Notes under the pieces: generated by a model
What the model was told of the DNA's origin: nothing
Database searches by the model: none
What the model saw: the letters and a program-made list of their open reading frames with translations, nothing else
Part shown: piece after piece, positions 1 through 9,905 of the stretch
Layout: the number at the start of each line of letters is the position of its first letter
Numbering within the stretch: the stretch's first letter is position 1
Assembly (NCBI GenBank): GCA_027451445.1
Contig: DAIDJG010000093.1
Span: 1-64,000 of the forward strand
DNA length: 64,000 nt
From: Singulisphaera sp.
GTDB taxonomy: Bacteria; Planctomycetota; Planctomycetia; Isosphaerales; Isosphaeraceae
Reading direction: 5' to 3'
Made by a program: the position numbers and the translations under genes

Positions 1-408
1 ATGGCGACCTGGAACTCGCGGCTGGGCCGGGCGGTGGGCCTCACGGTCGCACTCTATGTCTTCGGGACAGTGGGTTGGTTGTTTCTGGTAGTCGCTCTGT
101 TTAACAATAACGATGTGCTTGGTCCCGGTATCGCAATGGGGAGTCCGTTTTACGGGATTGCGTTCGGGATCTTGGCGATTCACGAGTCTGGAGTGGGATG
201 GCGCGAGGCGCCGAGACTGATGGAATGGGAAAGCACCTGGGTGGTGTTCCAAGCTGTCGCTGCGGCGATTCTGTTCGCCGCGACTCTGGCAACCTTCGAT
301 CAACGCCTGGGCCGCATGGGCAAGCGTGTGCGCAAGCCTTCGAACATTGCCTCACGATCGCGGGCGTCTCGGAAGCCCAACGAACTGAGCGAAATCTCGG
401 TGGCCTGA
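1..408 (+). CDS. C-terminal part of a membrane protein (possibly ABC permease-associated), truncated by the window edge
   Basis: ORF open at the window start with several hydrophobic segments. Confidence 0.45.
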   Translation: MATWNSRLGRAVGLTVALYVFGTVGWLFLVVALFNNNDVLGPGIAMGSPFYGIAFGILAIHESGVGWREAPRLMEWESTWVVFQAVAAAILFAATLATFDQRLGRMGKRVRKPSNIASRSRASRKPNELSEISVA

Positions 409-410
409 CG

Positions 411-1475
411 TCAAAGACTCGGGTTCGAGAACTCTTGCAAAGGGAGCGCCACGGGGTGTTGATGCCGGGAACTCCGAGCCACGGCCTCGGTGAATTGCAT
501 GTAGCGCACTCCCGTGGCGAAGTTCGTGTAAGACACCGGCCGCTCGCCACGCACGGCGGCGACGAAGTCGGCTTCAACCTGCCAGCCGCCTCGCAATCCA
601 TCAGGGATCGGCATTACCTCTAATGGTGCGCCGCGCTTGCCCCCGCGGATCTCGTCGCGCTTCAAGTCGTAGATCAAGGTCCCATCGCTCCCGTAAAGCC
701 CAATCTCCATACGGGTATCGTGCCAGATCACGCCACTGAGCCGATACGTCCCGCACGCTCCCCCTTCATGGGTCGTCAAGACCTGGACGCTATCCGGTGT
801 ACCCACGCGTGCGGGCTTCCCGGCTTCGGCATCGATCCGCACCGGCACCATTTTGGAGGCGTAGGCGAAGACGCGGTTGACCGGCGGCGTCCAGCGCAGG
901 GCCGACTCGTGCAGGATCCCCAGCGTCAACATGTTAAAGCCGGAATACTTGGTCATCTGACGCCAACCGAGAGGGGCCTTGGGGTCGGCGAGGTCGCTCG
1001 TCATCCCGTGCACGTGAACTTCGCGCAACGTGCCGAGAAACCCGCTCTCGATCAGAGAGCGGACGTACGGATCACCCGTCAGACCATAGGGACTCGGAAC
1101 GATCATCGCGGCGAGATGTTCGCATTCCTTCGAGCGATCGTACATCCGCTGCGCCTCGCGCGCGTTCATCGCCATGCGCGCCTGAGTCAGCACGTGCTTG
1201 TCGGCGTCGAACGCAGCGAGCGTGACCGGGCAGTGCAGATAGGGCCAGGCACCGATCAGGATCGCGTTCACCTCTTTATCCTCGATCACGTGCTCCCACG
1301 TGCCGTGGATCCGAGGGATATCAAATTCTCGCGCCACCTTCGCTGCGGTTTCGCGATGCTGGTTGCAAACGCAAACGATCCGCACCCCGGGAATCGCCTT
1401 GAACCCCGGAATATGGCGCTCTCGCGTGATTTTCCCCGCACCGATGATGCCTATGCGAAGCTCGCTCGTCCGCAT
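411..1475 (-). CDS. Gfo/Idh/MocA family oxidoreductase
   Basis: N-terminal Rossmann motif IGIIGAGKITRERHIPGF and family-like architecture. Confidence 0.85.
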   Translation of the reverse strand: MRTSELRIGIIGAGKITRERHIPGFKAIPGVRIVCVCNQHRETAAKVAREFDIPRIHGTWEHVIEDKEVNAILIGAWPYLHCPVTLAAFDADKHVLTQARMAMNAREAQRMYDRSKECEHLAAMIVPSPYGLTGDPYVRSLIESGFLGTLREVHVHGMTSDLADPKAPLGWRQMTKYSGFNMLTLGILHESALRWTPPVNRVFAYASKMVPVRIDAEAGKPARVGTPDSVQVLTTHEGGACGTYRLSGVIWHDTRMEIGLYGSDGTLIYDLKRDEIRGGKRGAPLEVMPIPDGLRGGWQVEADFVAAVRGERPVSYTNFATGVRYMQFTEAVARSSRHQHPVALPLQEFSNPSL

Positions 1476-1682
1476 CGCCCGGAGAGCCCTCTCGTCCCTT
1501 CGGTCGGGACCGGTGGTGAGAACCCACGATTCGTCCCCACGACCTCATCCTATGCCGACCCTGGAATTGTAGTCGGAGACCCCCGGCCGCGTCCAAAGCG
1601 GTCTGCGAAAAAAACGAAGGTGTTCCATCGAACCCGTCGTCTTTGATGCGGGTCTCGACCTCGCGATTCCGAGGGAAGTCGC

Positions 1683-1952
1683 TCAATTGGGCACTTCGAT
1701 GACTGGCTCCGTAACCCGACCCGAACCAAGCGGCGGATAGGAATTCCCCGCGTAGCCCGACAGGTAAAACGACTTGGGACGCATGAAGTTGGAGATGATC
1801 GGGCGGTAGACGATGTTCCGAGAGCCCTCCGGCTGGACGATCTGGGGAGTCGGCTGGCGTGTTGCCGTCCCCGCGCACCCGGGAACGAGTGCAAGCCCCA
1901 TCGCGACCATCAACGCGCCGAGTAGCCCACTTCGCGAGACGCTCTGCGACAT
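1683..1952 (-). CDS. Small secreted lipoprotein-like protein
   Basis: MSQSVSRSGLLGALMVAMGLALVPGCAG lipobox-like signal. Confidence 0.6.
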   Translation of the reverse strand: MSQSVSRSGLLGALMVAMGLALVPGCAGTATRQPTPQIVQPEGSRNIVYRPIISNFMRPKSFYLSGYAGNSYPPLGSGRVTEPVIEVPN

Positions 1953-2143
1953 CGAGAAATCCTCCGTACGCAACCAACCGAGCGCCGCTTTGGCCCGCAA
2001 TCCTGTCACAGGCCGTATTCTCTGTGTTCGACCGCCCAGGGCTGCCGCGCTCAATGAGTCGAAAGGTGGTGGACCTGCGGGCTTCCGGATACGATGCCTT
2101 TAACGAGTGTGCGGTCGGCGATGACAAACACGGAGATTGGACG

Positions 2144-2638
2144 ATGAAACGACTGGTCGCTGTGATCCTTATCGGCATCGGTTGCGGCAGCAATTCGGCC
2201 AGGGCGGAACATGCGAGGATCAATCTCGACGTGGCCGGCCCCAGGGAGGAAAAGACCGCACACGTCGATCAGACTCCGCCCGTCTGGGGCAAGAACCCCC
2301 GGCCCGTGGTGCGCGCGAAAGCGAACGAGACGATCAAGATCCAATGGATGTTTACGAACGTCTATCCCAACAAGACGCTCGAAAACGTTGTGATCCATTT
2401 TTTTATCGTGCGCCAGGAAAAAATCGGCGCGAAGGCAGAGCCCGACCTTTCCGGCGACGTGGTCCAGGAGTCCGCGCTCGAACTGGACTTCAAACCCGGC
2501 GCAAAGACCGGCCAGCGGAACACGCTGAAGATCCGTGAGCCCGGCGTTTACCTCGTGCGTGTTGAGAGTCGTCAGACGAACAGCGACCACGAACACTTTG
2601 CCGCGGTCGATCTGGTGATCGAACCGGAGAAGCCTTGA
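2144..2638 (+). CDS. Secreted hypothetical protein
   Basis: Signal-peptide-like N-terminus MKRLVAVILIGIGCGSNSARA; ATG at 2144. Confidence 0.65.
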   Translation: MKRLVAVILIGIGCGSNSARAEHARINLDVAGPREEKTAHVDQTPPVWGKNPRPVVRAKANETIKIQWMFTNVYPNKTLENVVIHFFIVRQEKIGAKAEPDLSGDVVQESALELDFKPGAKTGQRNTLKIREPGVYLVRVESRQTNSDHEHFAAVDLVIEPEKP

Positions 2639-2645
2639 GGTTCCA

Positions 2646-4979
2646 TCACTCAGCCTTCTTCGGGCTCTCTTCCTTGCCGGCGTCTTGCCGGTAGACGAGC
2701 ACGCGGTCGTGGACGATGAGGACCAGGTCCTCCCGGCCATCTCCGTCCACGTCCGCGATCGCGAGGTCTCTGGGCTCAATCGAGTCGCGCCCACCGCGGT
2801 ATGACTTGCGCTCGAAGACCTTGAAGGCCAAACCCCGCTCCAGGTTGGAAGGCGCGGCAAAGGTTACGAACTCAACGAAGTGTTCGGCGATGTCGGTCAG
2901 CACGAGGTCAGGACGGCCGTCGGCATTGAGGTCGCCCGCCGCCAGGTCGCCCAGTCGCGCCTCGGTGCGGTCCGACTCATACGAGGCCAAGGACTTCAAA
3001 CGCTGGCCTTTACGGCCCGTGAGGACGATCCCAAAACGGTCGGTGCCCGCGAGGAGCAGGTCGTCCTTTCCGTCTCCATCGAAGTCGGCCACGTGCATTC
3101 CTTGAAAGTCGATGGAGCCCACGGCGAGCTTGCCGATCGTTCGGTAGACGCCCTCTTTCTGTTGGAGCAGGATCAGCGACTTGGAGTTCTTGTCCAGGAG
3201 GACGACTTCCTTGACGCCATCTCCGTTTGTGTCGAGGGCGGATGCACCGATGACATGGGCGGAGCCCGTTTCGGTGTTGTATTGATCCTTCACCTGCCAG
3301 TGCCCCTCTTTATCGAGCAGAAGGTTGCGGGCAAAGGAATTCTGGGCAACAAAGATGGCGGGCCCGTTCATGTCGACCAGGCTCAATCCCGCCGGAGTTA
3401 CGCCCCCGAGCGGGCCGAGACTCCCCGCAGCGGGCGCAGGGGGCTCACCGGCGCGGCCGAGAAGGAGCAGGGGAGGGCCGAATGCGTTGAAGACAAGGAT
3501 GTCCACTTGACCGTCGCGATTGACATCCAGCACTTTCAGCGCGGCTGGCACCCCCTCAACGCTCTTCAACGCGACGTCATCGTCCGGGCCCCAGCGGAAT
3601 GGTACGAATGTACCCGAGGCCTCGCGCTTGAGTGCACGGAGTGCAAATACGTCGGTGTCCTTGGACCGGGTTCGCGACACGTAGAGGACTTCGGCCACCT
3701 TGTCCCCGTCGAGGTCGGCCACGTCGAGGGCTACGGGCTCTCCGCTGATGGGAAGTGGCGACGGGAATGTCAGACGCTCGCCGTCCAGTACGCTCCGGCC
3801 GATCTGTTTTTCTTGCTCGGAAAGCACGTAGACTTCATCCTTGTGGTCACCGTCAAGATCGGCCAGCTTGACCGTCTTGCCGCCGACGAGGCCCGGAAAG
3901 GTCTGGCTTGTCCCGAGTCCGGTCTTCGCACTCTGCCGGTAGACCAAAAACTGGGCATTGCCCGCGTCGGTCACCACGACGTCCACTTTGCCGTCGCCAT
4001 TGATGTCGCCCACGGCCAAGGACCGTCCGCGCTCGTTTCCATGCGGGAGCGGATAGAAAATCAGACGACCGTACTTGTTCGCATCATCGTCGTCGGAATC
4101 GGAAAGCGTGAGGACCTTGGCGCGGCCGGACTGGTTCTCAACAAGCAGCAGTTCCGAACCCTTTCGGTCGTCTATGTCCCCAAATGCGATGGCCCTGGGC
4201 GTCTCCACCTGGAATCGCTGTTCGGGGCCGAGCTTGCCCCCCGGTTCGGCGAACCGGATAAGGATCGGATCCTCGTCATTCCCGTTCAGCATGACGAGGT
4301 CGTCGCTGCCGTCGCCATCCATGTCGGCCGCGCGCAGCATTCGAGGGGCACTGGCGGTATGGGGCAAGCGTTCGGGATCGCCGAGTTTCCCTTTCGGCGT
4401 CTGCAGCATGACGATCAACTCATTCGCCGCCAGCAGCGCGAGGTCGTCGCGCCCGTCGCGGTTCAGGTCGCCCACCGCGAGCGCAGTTCCGCTCTCAACG
4501 GCCTCGCCCGAGTTGATCTTCTGCGTTGATCCGAAGCGGCCCCCACCTTCATTGAAGAGCACGATCACTTCCGCGGGGGTGCCGTAGTAGGCCAGGTCGA
4601 ACTTGCCGTCGCCATTGAAGTCGCCGGCTTGCAGGCTAACGACTTCCTTATTGACGGGCAGGCTGACCAGTCGCATGCGACGATCGCTGGCGACCTCGTT
4701 GATCTCGGGTTTCGACGCGCCCGCGGTATCGGACTTCTTGGTGGTTAGCAACAGATCGATGCGGGAGCGACCATTATTGACCACGGCGATGTCGTTGGCC
4801 TTGTCGCCGTCGAGATCCTTGAGGACCACTCCCCCGATGCGGGAGTCGAGCTTGTAAATCTCGAGGGGAAGGAACCCGAAATACTCCGCCAGTCTCGGCT
4901 CCTCCGCCCGAGTCGTAGCGGCCATCGCCAAGAGAAGCCCGAGTCCCAGCAGCCGTTGGACCATTCCGCGCATCGCCAT
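2646..4979 (-). CDS. FG-GAP/VCBS repeat protein
   Basis: Many DxDGDGxxDL repeats (DFNGDGKFDLAYY, DLNRDGRDDLAL, DMDGDGSDDLVML) after a signal peptide. Confidence 0.9.
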   Translation of the reverse strand: MAMRGMVQRLLGLGLLLAMAATTRAEEPRLAEYFGFLPLEIYKLDSRIGGVVLKDLDGDKANDIAVVNNGRSRIDLLLTTKKSDTAGASKPEINEVASDRRMRLVSLPVNKEVVSLQAGDFNGDGKFDLAYYGTPAEVIVLFNEGGGRFGSTQKINSGEAVESGTALAVGDLNRDGRDDLALLAANELIVMLQTPKGKLGDPERLPHTASAPRMLRAADMDGDGSDDLVMLNGNDEDPILIRFAEPGGKLGPEQRFQVETPRAIAFGDIDDRKGSELLLVENQSGRAKVLTLSDSDDDDANKYGRLIFYPLPHGNERGRSLAVGDINGDGKVDVVVTDAGNAQFLVYRQSAKTGLGTSQTFPGLVGGKTVKLADLDGDHKDEVYVLSEQEKQIGRSVLDGERLTFPSPLPISGEPVALDVADLDGDKVAEVLYVSRTRSKDTDVFALRALKREASGTFVPFRWGPDDDVALKSVEGVPAALKVLDVNRDGQVDILVFNAFGPPLLLLGRAGEPPAPAAGSLGPLGGVTPAGLSLVDMNGPAIFVAQNSFARNLLLDKEGHWQVKDQYNTETGSAHVIGASALDTNGDGVKEVVLLDKNSKSLILLQQKEGVYRTIGKLAVGSIDFQGMHVADFDGDGKDDLLLAGTDRFGIVLTGRKGQRLKSLASYESDRTEARLGDLAAGDLNADGRPDLVLTDIAEHFVEFVTFAAPSNLERGLAFKVFERKSYRGGRDSIEPRDLAIADVDGDGREDLVLIVHDRVLVYRQDAGKEESPKKAE

Positions 4980-5180
4980 TGCCTCTGATAAGCCGATCCG
5001 TCTGATTTCCGCCGGCTTCGCCGGTCAATCCCGACCAGAGTAAGCCGCGGCGCCACGGAGGGCAATACGAGAGGAATGGAATGTCGCTCGAGCCACGGAT
5101 GAAACACGGATGAAACGCGGATAAGAGATTTTTTAATCCTTAAATCCATGTTTCATCCATGGCCAAACGCTCTTCCCGGC

Positions 5181-6194
5181 TTAGCCTCTCAGGGCGGCCT
5201 GGAGTGCGTCAATCAATGTAAACGGCTGGACCGTCGACTTCAGTGTCTCGCCGCGCTGTTCGATATGCCGCTCCGCGATCGGTCCGAGCCGACCGGAGGC
5301 GGCGGCAAGGTATGAGATCCGCCAGGGATCGATGCCCATAAGGCGAGCTCCCGTGGCGTCGACCGCGGGGGCGTTGGTTCCCATGATGAGCAGTCCGGCC
5401 GCCTTCGGTGTGCCCATAATCGGCCCGTCGCCTTCCATGCCGACAATCCCGTCAATGATCGCCAGGTGAGGACGCACCGCCGCGTTAATGTCCAGAATCG
5501 ACTCGGCAATGCCCGCGTGGTGAAGCACATTCTTCGGCCAGCCGTAGTAAACGCCCGGCATCACGCCGAACAGATTCTTCATCGATAACGTCACGCCCGC
5601 CCAGTGGTGAGTCTTGAGCTTCGGCATCGAGACAATCACGTCGGCACGGCGAAGTGCTTCAGGTAGGGCAAGTTGGCGAAGCTTGGTAAATCGCATCGAA
5701 TTCGGGACGATGACCACGTCTTCATGGTTCAGATCGACGAAATCGAGTTTGGAGTCTTGAAGCGCAGGGCCGAGGCCCGACTGGTCGAGAACCCAGTCCG
5801 TGTCGCGGCAATGGCCTTGCCCTTCCGCGACAAGGACTTCCCTGGCGTCCCATTTCCGGAACACTTCGGCCGCCGCGAGTACCACGGCGGGGTGTGTGTT
5901 CACCTGAGGGGCTTCGCGGGTGGGTTCGACAAGATTGGGTTTCAGAAGCACGGACTTGCCGGCGACCCAGGTCCGGCCGAGTCCGAGTTCTTTCAAGCCG
6001 CGCTCGATGATGTCGGTGAGGTTCTCGGTATAGGACTGCGCACGTGCCACGAAGACTTGCGAGCGGAGTGAACGCTCGTCTCTGTCGTTCAGGAGTTTGG
6101 CCCCGAGACCTCCCGCGACCACGGCGCCGGCTCCCACGAGGAATGATCTGCGTTTGACGTCGGAAGATCGACGAGTTGCCAGTTGCTCATCCAT
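5181..6194 (-). CDS. DUF362 domain protein with Tat-like leader
   Basis: MDEQLATRRSSDVKRRSFLVGAGAVVAGG leader; KPNLVEP and MPKLKTHHWAGVTLSMKNLFG DUF362 motifs. Confidence 0.8.
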   Translation of the reverse strand: MDEQLATRRSSDVKRRSFLVGAGAVVAGGLGAKLLNDRDERSLRSQVFVARAQSYTENLTDIIERGLKELGLGRTWVAGKSVLLKPNLVEPTREAPQVNTHPAVVLAAAEVFRKWDAREVLVAEGQGHCRDTDWVLDQSGLGPALQDSKLDFVDLNHEDVVIVPNSMRFTKLRQLALPEALRRADVIVSMPKLKTHHWAGVTLSMKNLFGVMPGVYYGWPKNVLHHAGIAESILDINAAVRPHLAIIDGIVGMEGDGPIMGTPKAAGLLIMGTNAPAVDATGARLMGIDPWRISYLAAASGRLGPIAERHIEQRGETLKSTVQPFTLIDALQAALRG

Positions 6195-7203
6195 TGAAGA
6201 ACTCCAACGATTGCGCGTCCGCGGCCAGCAGCAAGAGGGCGAGCCGAGGTGCCGCGTCAGAGCGACCCGCGACCTGCGTGAAGGATTCGAACAACCAGCG
6301 GTTGGCCTCTTCGGGCCACTCGCCCCAGGCCCGGAGACCGAGCAGACCCCATCCCAGCGACTCAGCCGCCCGGACGTCGGGGAGATGGCTGCGGAGGTAA
6401 CTAATAGCCCTGTCAACAAGTTCGGTGCGATCCCGGTCTGCTGCAAGGCTCAATAATGCCAATCCCGTGGGCCCCGGTTGCGGGCGGAGAGCGCGGCCGT
6501 ACACGGCCTTGTTGCCGCAATTCCAACCGCCAGTGACGATTGCTCGGTCGCGGATGACGCGGAGACCTTCGACCACCCTCGCGTGACGCGCCATCCCTTC
6601 GCGTCGCAGCGCGAGAATGGCGAGCGCTGTGGGTTCGATCCAGGAGTGGGTCTCGGCGACCCATGGCCAGCCCACGAGCGTGGTATCGTGTCCGACGACG
6701 CGCTCAGGGTCTGCGCTCAGTGGGGTCGTTTCGCCTTTCAGCTCGAGGAGCCAGGTCGAGGCGCGGCGTTGTTCCGCAACAAATCCGCCGAGGGCCTTCC
6801 AAAGAAGGAGTGCGTACGGTGTTCCCCATCCCGGTGTCCGAAGGCGCTGAGAGACACCGACGGAACCGTCGGTCTGCTGAATGGCGGTGAGCCAATCGGC
6901 GGCCTGGCGGACGGCCGTCCCGGCGGGGTCCGACGCGTGGTGTTCCCCGGTCCGGAGTGCCAGCGAAGCCAGCACCGTGGGCTCGACGCACGGCGCCGCG
7001 CCTGTTCGATAACCCCATCCTGTGGAGGGAGTTCGGTGACGGAGCAGGATGCTTCGCGCGTCCGCTGTCCACTCGGCATCCCCTCGGTCGTCTCGAACGC
7101 TCGCCATACCGAATCCCTGCTGTTGATCCCAACGGAGCGCGTTCTTTTCGACCGTACGAGGTAACGCACGCGCGGGGCTTATCCTGCCGCAAACATAGAA
7201 CAC
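6187..7203 (-). CDS. Prenyltransferase/squalene-oxidase-type alpha-alpha toroid protein
   Basis: Repeats such as WIEPTALAILALRREG and PTGLALLSLA. Confidence 0.65.
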   Translation of the reverse strand: MFYVCGRISPARALPRTVEKNALRWDQQQGFGMASVRDDRGDAEWTADARSILLRHRTPSTGWGYRTGAAPCVEPTVLASLALRTGEHHASDPAGTAVRQAADWLTAIQQTDGSVGVSQRLRTPGWGTPYALLLWKALGGFVAEQRRASTWLLELKGETTPLSADPERVVGHDTTLVGWPWVAETHSWIEPTALAILALRREGMARHARVVEGLRVIRDRAIVTGGWNCGNKAVYGRALRPQPGPTGLALLSLAADRDRTELVDRAISYLRSHLPDVRAAESLGWGLLGLRAWGEWPEEANRWLFESFTQVAGRSDAAPRLALLLLAADAQSLEFFNG

Positions 7204-7522
7204 GGTCCGGAGCCATTGCGATTAGGGAATCAAGCACACGCTCGGCCTCCCGAAGTGTGCCTATACGCGGCCGCCGCCCTTTCAGTGACATGTTGTCACA
7301 AACAAACGAACGCGCAGCCGAACCCCGGCGGTTTTATTGGACAGCGCCGTTGGGTTGACCTAGGGTTCCGGTGTTCCTGACGCTGGTGTCAGGAGGATCG
7401 GTGGAAACGAACGAGAGCACGTTTGGGACCGCCGAGCCCGTTCTGAGGCATGTGGCTCTAGACTCGCTGAGTGGTCTTCTCCATTCGCAAAGGCGAGTCT
7501 CAAGCAAGAGAGAGGGACTCCG

Positions 7523-7696
7523 ATGAAGGCATTCGCGTCGCAGGTTCGCCGCTTCATGGTCAGCGAAGACGGCCCGACGGCGGTTGAGTACGCGGTCATG
7601 CTCGCCCTGATCCTCGTGGCTTGCATCACCATCGTCACCACGCTCGGCACGAGCGTCAGCAGCACGTTCAGCAAAGTCAACAACTCGATGAGCTGA
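7523..7696 (+). CDS. flp: Flp/Fap-type pilin (57 aa; absent from the supplied ORF track)
   Basis: MKAFASQVRRFMVSEDGPTAVEYAVMLALILVACITIVTTLGTSVSSTFSKVNNSMS; E-G/TAVEYA pilin signature; upstream AGAGAGGG; precedes the tad genes. Confidence 0.9.
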   Translation: MKAFASQVRRFMVSEDGPTAVEYAVMLALILVACITIVTTLGTSVSSTFSKVNNSMS

Positions 7697-8119
7697 GCAC
7701 TGGCTCCGAGTGGGACTCGCTGCCCCCGCATGCGAGGAGAGCAGCGAGCCGCATGAAATACCGTCCAGAATCACCGGGTGTGGAGGCGCTTGTTCGCGCC
7801 GCCACGCCCGGATCTTGCGTTTCAGGTCTCGTCGACTCAAGCGTCTCGCCTTTCCTGGGGCATTCTCGCCCCGTATCGAGTGCGCTTTGCCTCTCGGACA
7901 CGTCAGCTAGCCGCAGCCCGACCGGGCTGAGTCCGCACCACCGAGGCTGCCCATGAATCAGCCGCGAAGAAAGGATGAAACCGCTTCTCACCAAATGAGA
8001 AGTCAGCGGACCGCTCCATTTGACATCAAGCTCAATACGACCCAAGTTTCCGTTAGATAGTCAGGCACGCGCCCAGGATGGAGAGTTTACGACACATCAA
8101 TAGTGGAGGCAGGGGTTTC

Positions 8120-8662
8120 ATGACTCACGTTTCTCAGGGAGTGATCTGGTTCGTTTCAATTGTGCTGGTGGAAGCCGCGATCATCGACGGGATGAAGTTG
8201 CGCGTTCCGAACTGGCTGACGTTTCACATGGTGATCGGCGGGCTTGCGTTCGCGGCCTGGACCGGCGGCTCCTCGTTGTTCCTGTGGGCCCTCGCCGGTG
8301 CGGCGACGGGCTTGGTGTTGCTCCTACCGCTCTATGCGATCGGCGGTATGGGTGCGGGTGATGTCAAGCTGCTGGCCGGTGTGGGTGCCTGGGTGGGCCC
8401 CGCGTTGACGCTCTGGGCGTTCGCGGTTTCGGCCGTTGTCGGCGGAATCATGGCGCTCGCCATGGTGGCCTGGTCGGGCGAGTACATCCGTCACTGGGCC
8501 CAGATTCAGGTGATCGGGCACGAGATCCTCACGATCCGGGACCCTTCCAAGCTCTCAGCGATCGCGGCCGAACGGAAGCCTCGGATGCGCCTGCTGCCCT
8601 ACGGTATCCCCATCGCGGTTGGGACGATCGCGTACTTCGCCTGGATGGGACTCCTGTTCTGA
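8120..8662 (+). CDS. cpaA: Prepilin peptidase (TadV/CpaA type)
   Basis: DGMKLRVPNWLT and GGMGAGDVKLLAGVGAWVGP motifs. Confidence 0.85.
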   Translation: MTHVSQGVIWFVSIVLVEAAIIDGMKLRVPNWLTFHMVIGGLAFAAWTGGSSLFLWALAGAATGLVLLLPLYAIGGMGAGDVKLLAGVGAWVGPALTLWAFAVSAVVGGIMALAMVAWSGEYIRHWAQIQVIGHEILTIRDPSKLSAIAAERKPRMRLLPYGIPIAVGTIAYFAWMGLLF

Positions 8663-8723
8663 CGTGTTCAAAGACTGCGGCCCGGGGCCCGATTCGCTCC
8701 GGATTTGAAGAGAGGAGCCGGAT

Positions 8724-9623
8724 ATGAGCGGCAAGTCCCTGGTCTTGTTGTTACTGGCGGTTGCAAGTGGCCTCGGGGCCATGTTTGGAACCAGCAAGCT
8801 GTTGTCGTCCAAGGCGAAGAACAAAGCGGCGGTCGAGTTGCAGGACGTCATCGTCGCCGCTCGCGACCTCAAGGTCGAAGAGACGCTCAAGCCTGACCTG
8901 GTTAAAATCGTGCAGATGACGAAGAGCGACGTTCCGGCGGGTGCGTTCTCCTCGTTCAAGGACGTCGAGGAGCGCTGGGTGATGATCAAAACCCTGGTCG
9001 ACGAGCCGATCCTCGACAAGAAGCTGGCTCCCAAAGGGACCCCGGCCGGTATCGTGCCTCGCATTCCCAAGGGGATGCGGGCCTTTACCCTGGCCGTGGA
9101 CGAATCGACGGGCGTGTCTGGGTTCGTTCTCCCCGATCACCGGGTTGACGTGGTGGTGAACAAGACCAAGACCGGGTCGGGTGAAATCGAGGGCGAGACG
9201 ATTCTTCAGGACATACTGGTGCTCGCCTCGGGAACCGTGTTCAATCGACCTGAGGATCGGAATGTTCAGTCCCGCGGTGTGACCCTCGCGGTGACACCGG
9301 AACAGGCGGAAATCATCGTGGCTGCTCGTGAAAAAGGGAAGCTGGCGCTGTCGTTGCGAGGATTGAACGATCGCGAGCAGATGGTGAAGGAGGAGAAACC
9401 GGCACCTGCCAAAGTCGAGTTGCCCCCGCCTCCGGTCGTGGCCGTCAAGGCAGTTGAACCGACTCCTCCTCCGCCTCCGCCGGCGGTTGTGCCCGCTCCC
9501 CCCATGTCGCACATCGTTCATATTTACCGGGGTGTTAACAAGATGGAGCGCGTTCGCATCGGTACCGGTGCCGACAGCGAAGACGAGGAAATGATCGGTT
9601 TCGGCCGCAACAGTTTGGAGTAG
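8724..9623 (+). CDS. cpaB: Flp pilus assembly protein CpaB (SAF domain)
   Basis: DVIVAARDLKVEETL and AFTLAVDESTGVSGFVLPDHRVDVVV. Confidence 0.88.
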   Translation: MSGKSLVLLLLAVASGLGAMFGTSKLLSSKAKNKAAVELQDVIVAARDLKVEETLKPDLVKIVQMTKSDVPAGAFSSFKDVEERWVMIKTLVDEPILDKKLAPKGTPAGIVPRIPKGMRAFTLAVDESTGVSGFVLPDHRVDVVVNKTKTGSGEIEGETILQDILVLASGTVFNRPEDRNVQSRGVTLAVTPEQAEIIVAAREKGKLALSLRGLNDREQMVKEEKPAPAKVELPPPPVVAVKAVEPTPPPPPPAVVPAPPMSHIVHIYRGVNKMERVRIGTGADSEDEEMIGFGRNSLE

Positions 9624-9905
9624 ACCCTGAAGCCAAACGCGAAGAACGCAGGGTGGCCAAGCGGGGCCTTCTCATACCATGGCGAAGGCCTCAGCAACAC
9701 TCGTGGACGACGAATGTGAATAGGCGGGAACGGACGGTCAAAACGCGAGCCTTTGAGGCCTCCGAGCAATCGGGGCCTCAGGGCCTGCCAACAGGATAAA
9801 GAAACCAAAGTCCAGCCTCCACGAAACCATCCGTCGAGCTGGACTTCCTGCCATGGAAAACACAAGAACATTGCTTAATGTACTGCCCTGTGGGAAAGAA
9901 AGACG

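Noticed and set aside
2880-4529. Long + strand ORF (549 aa) opposite the FG-GAP gene
   Set aside because: Antisense shadow of a high-GC gene; the opposite strand carries clear FG-GAP repeats
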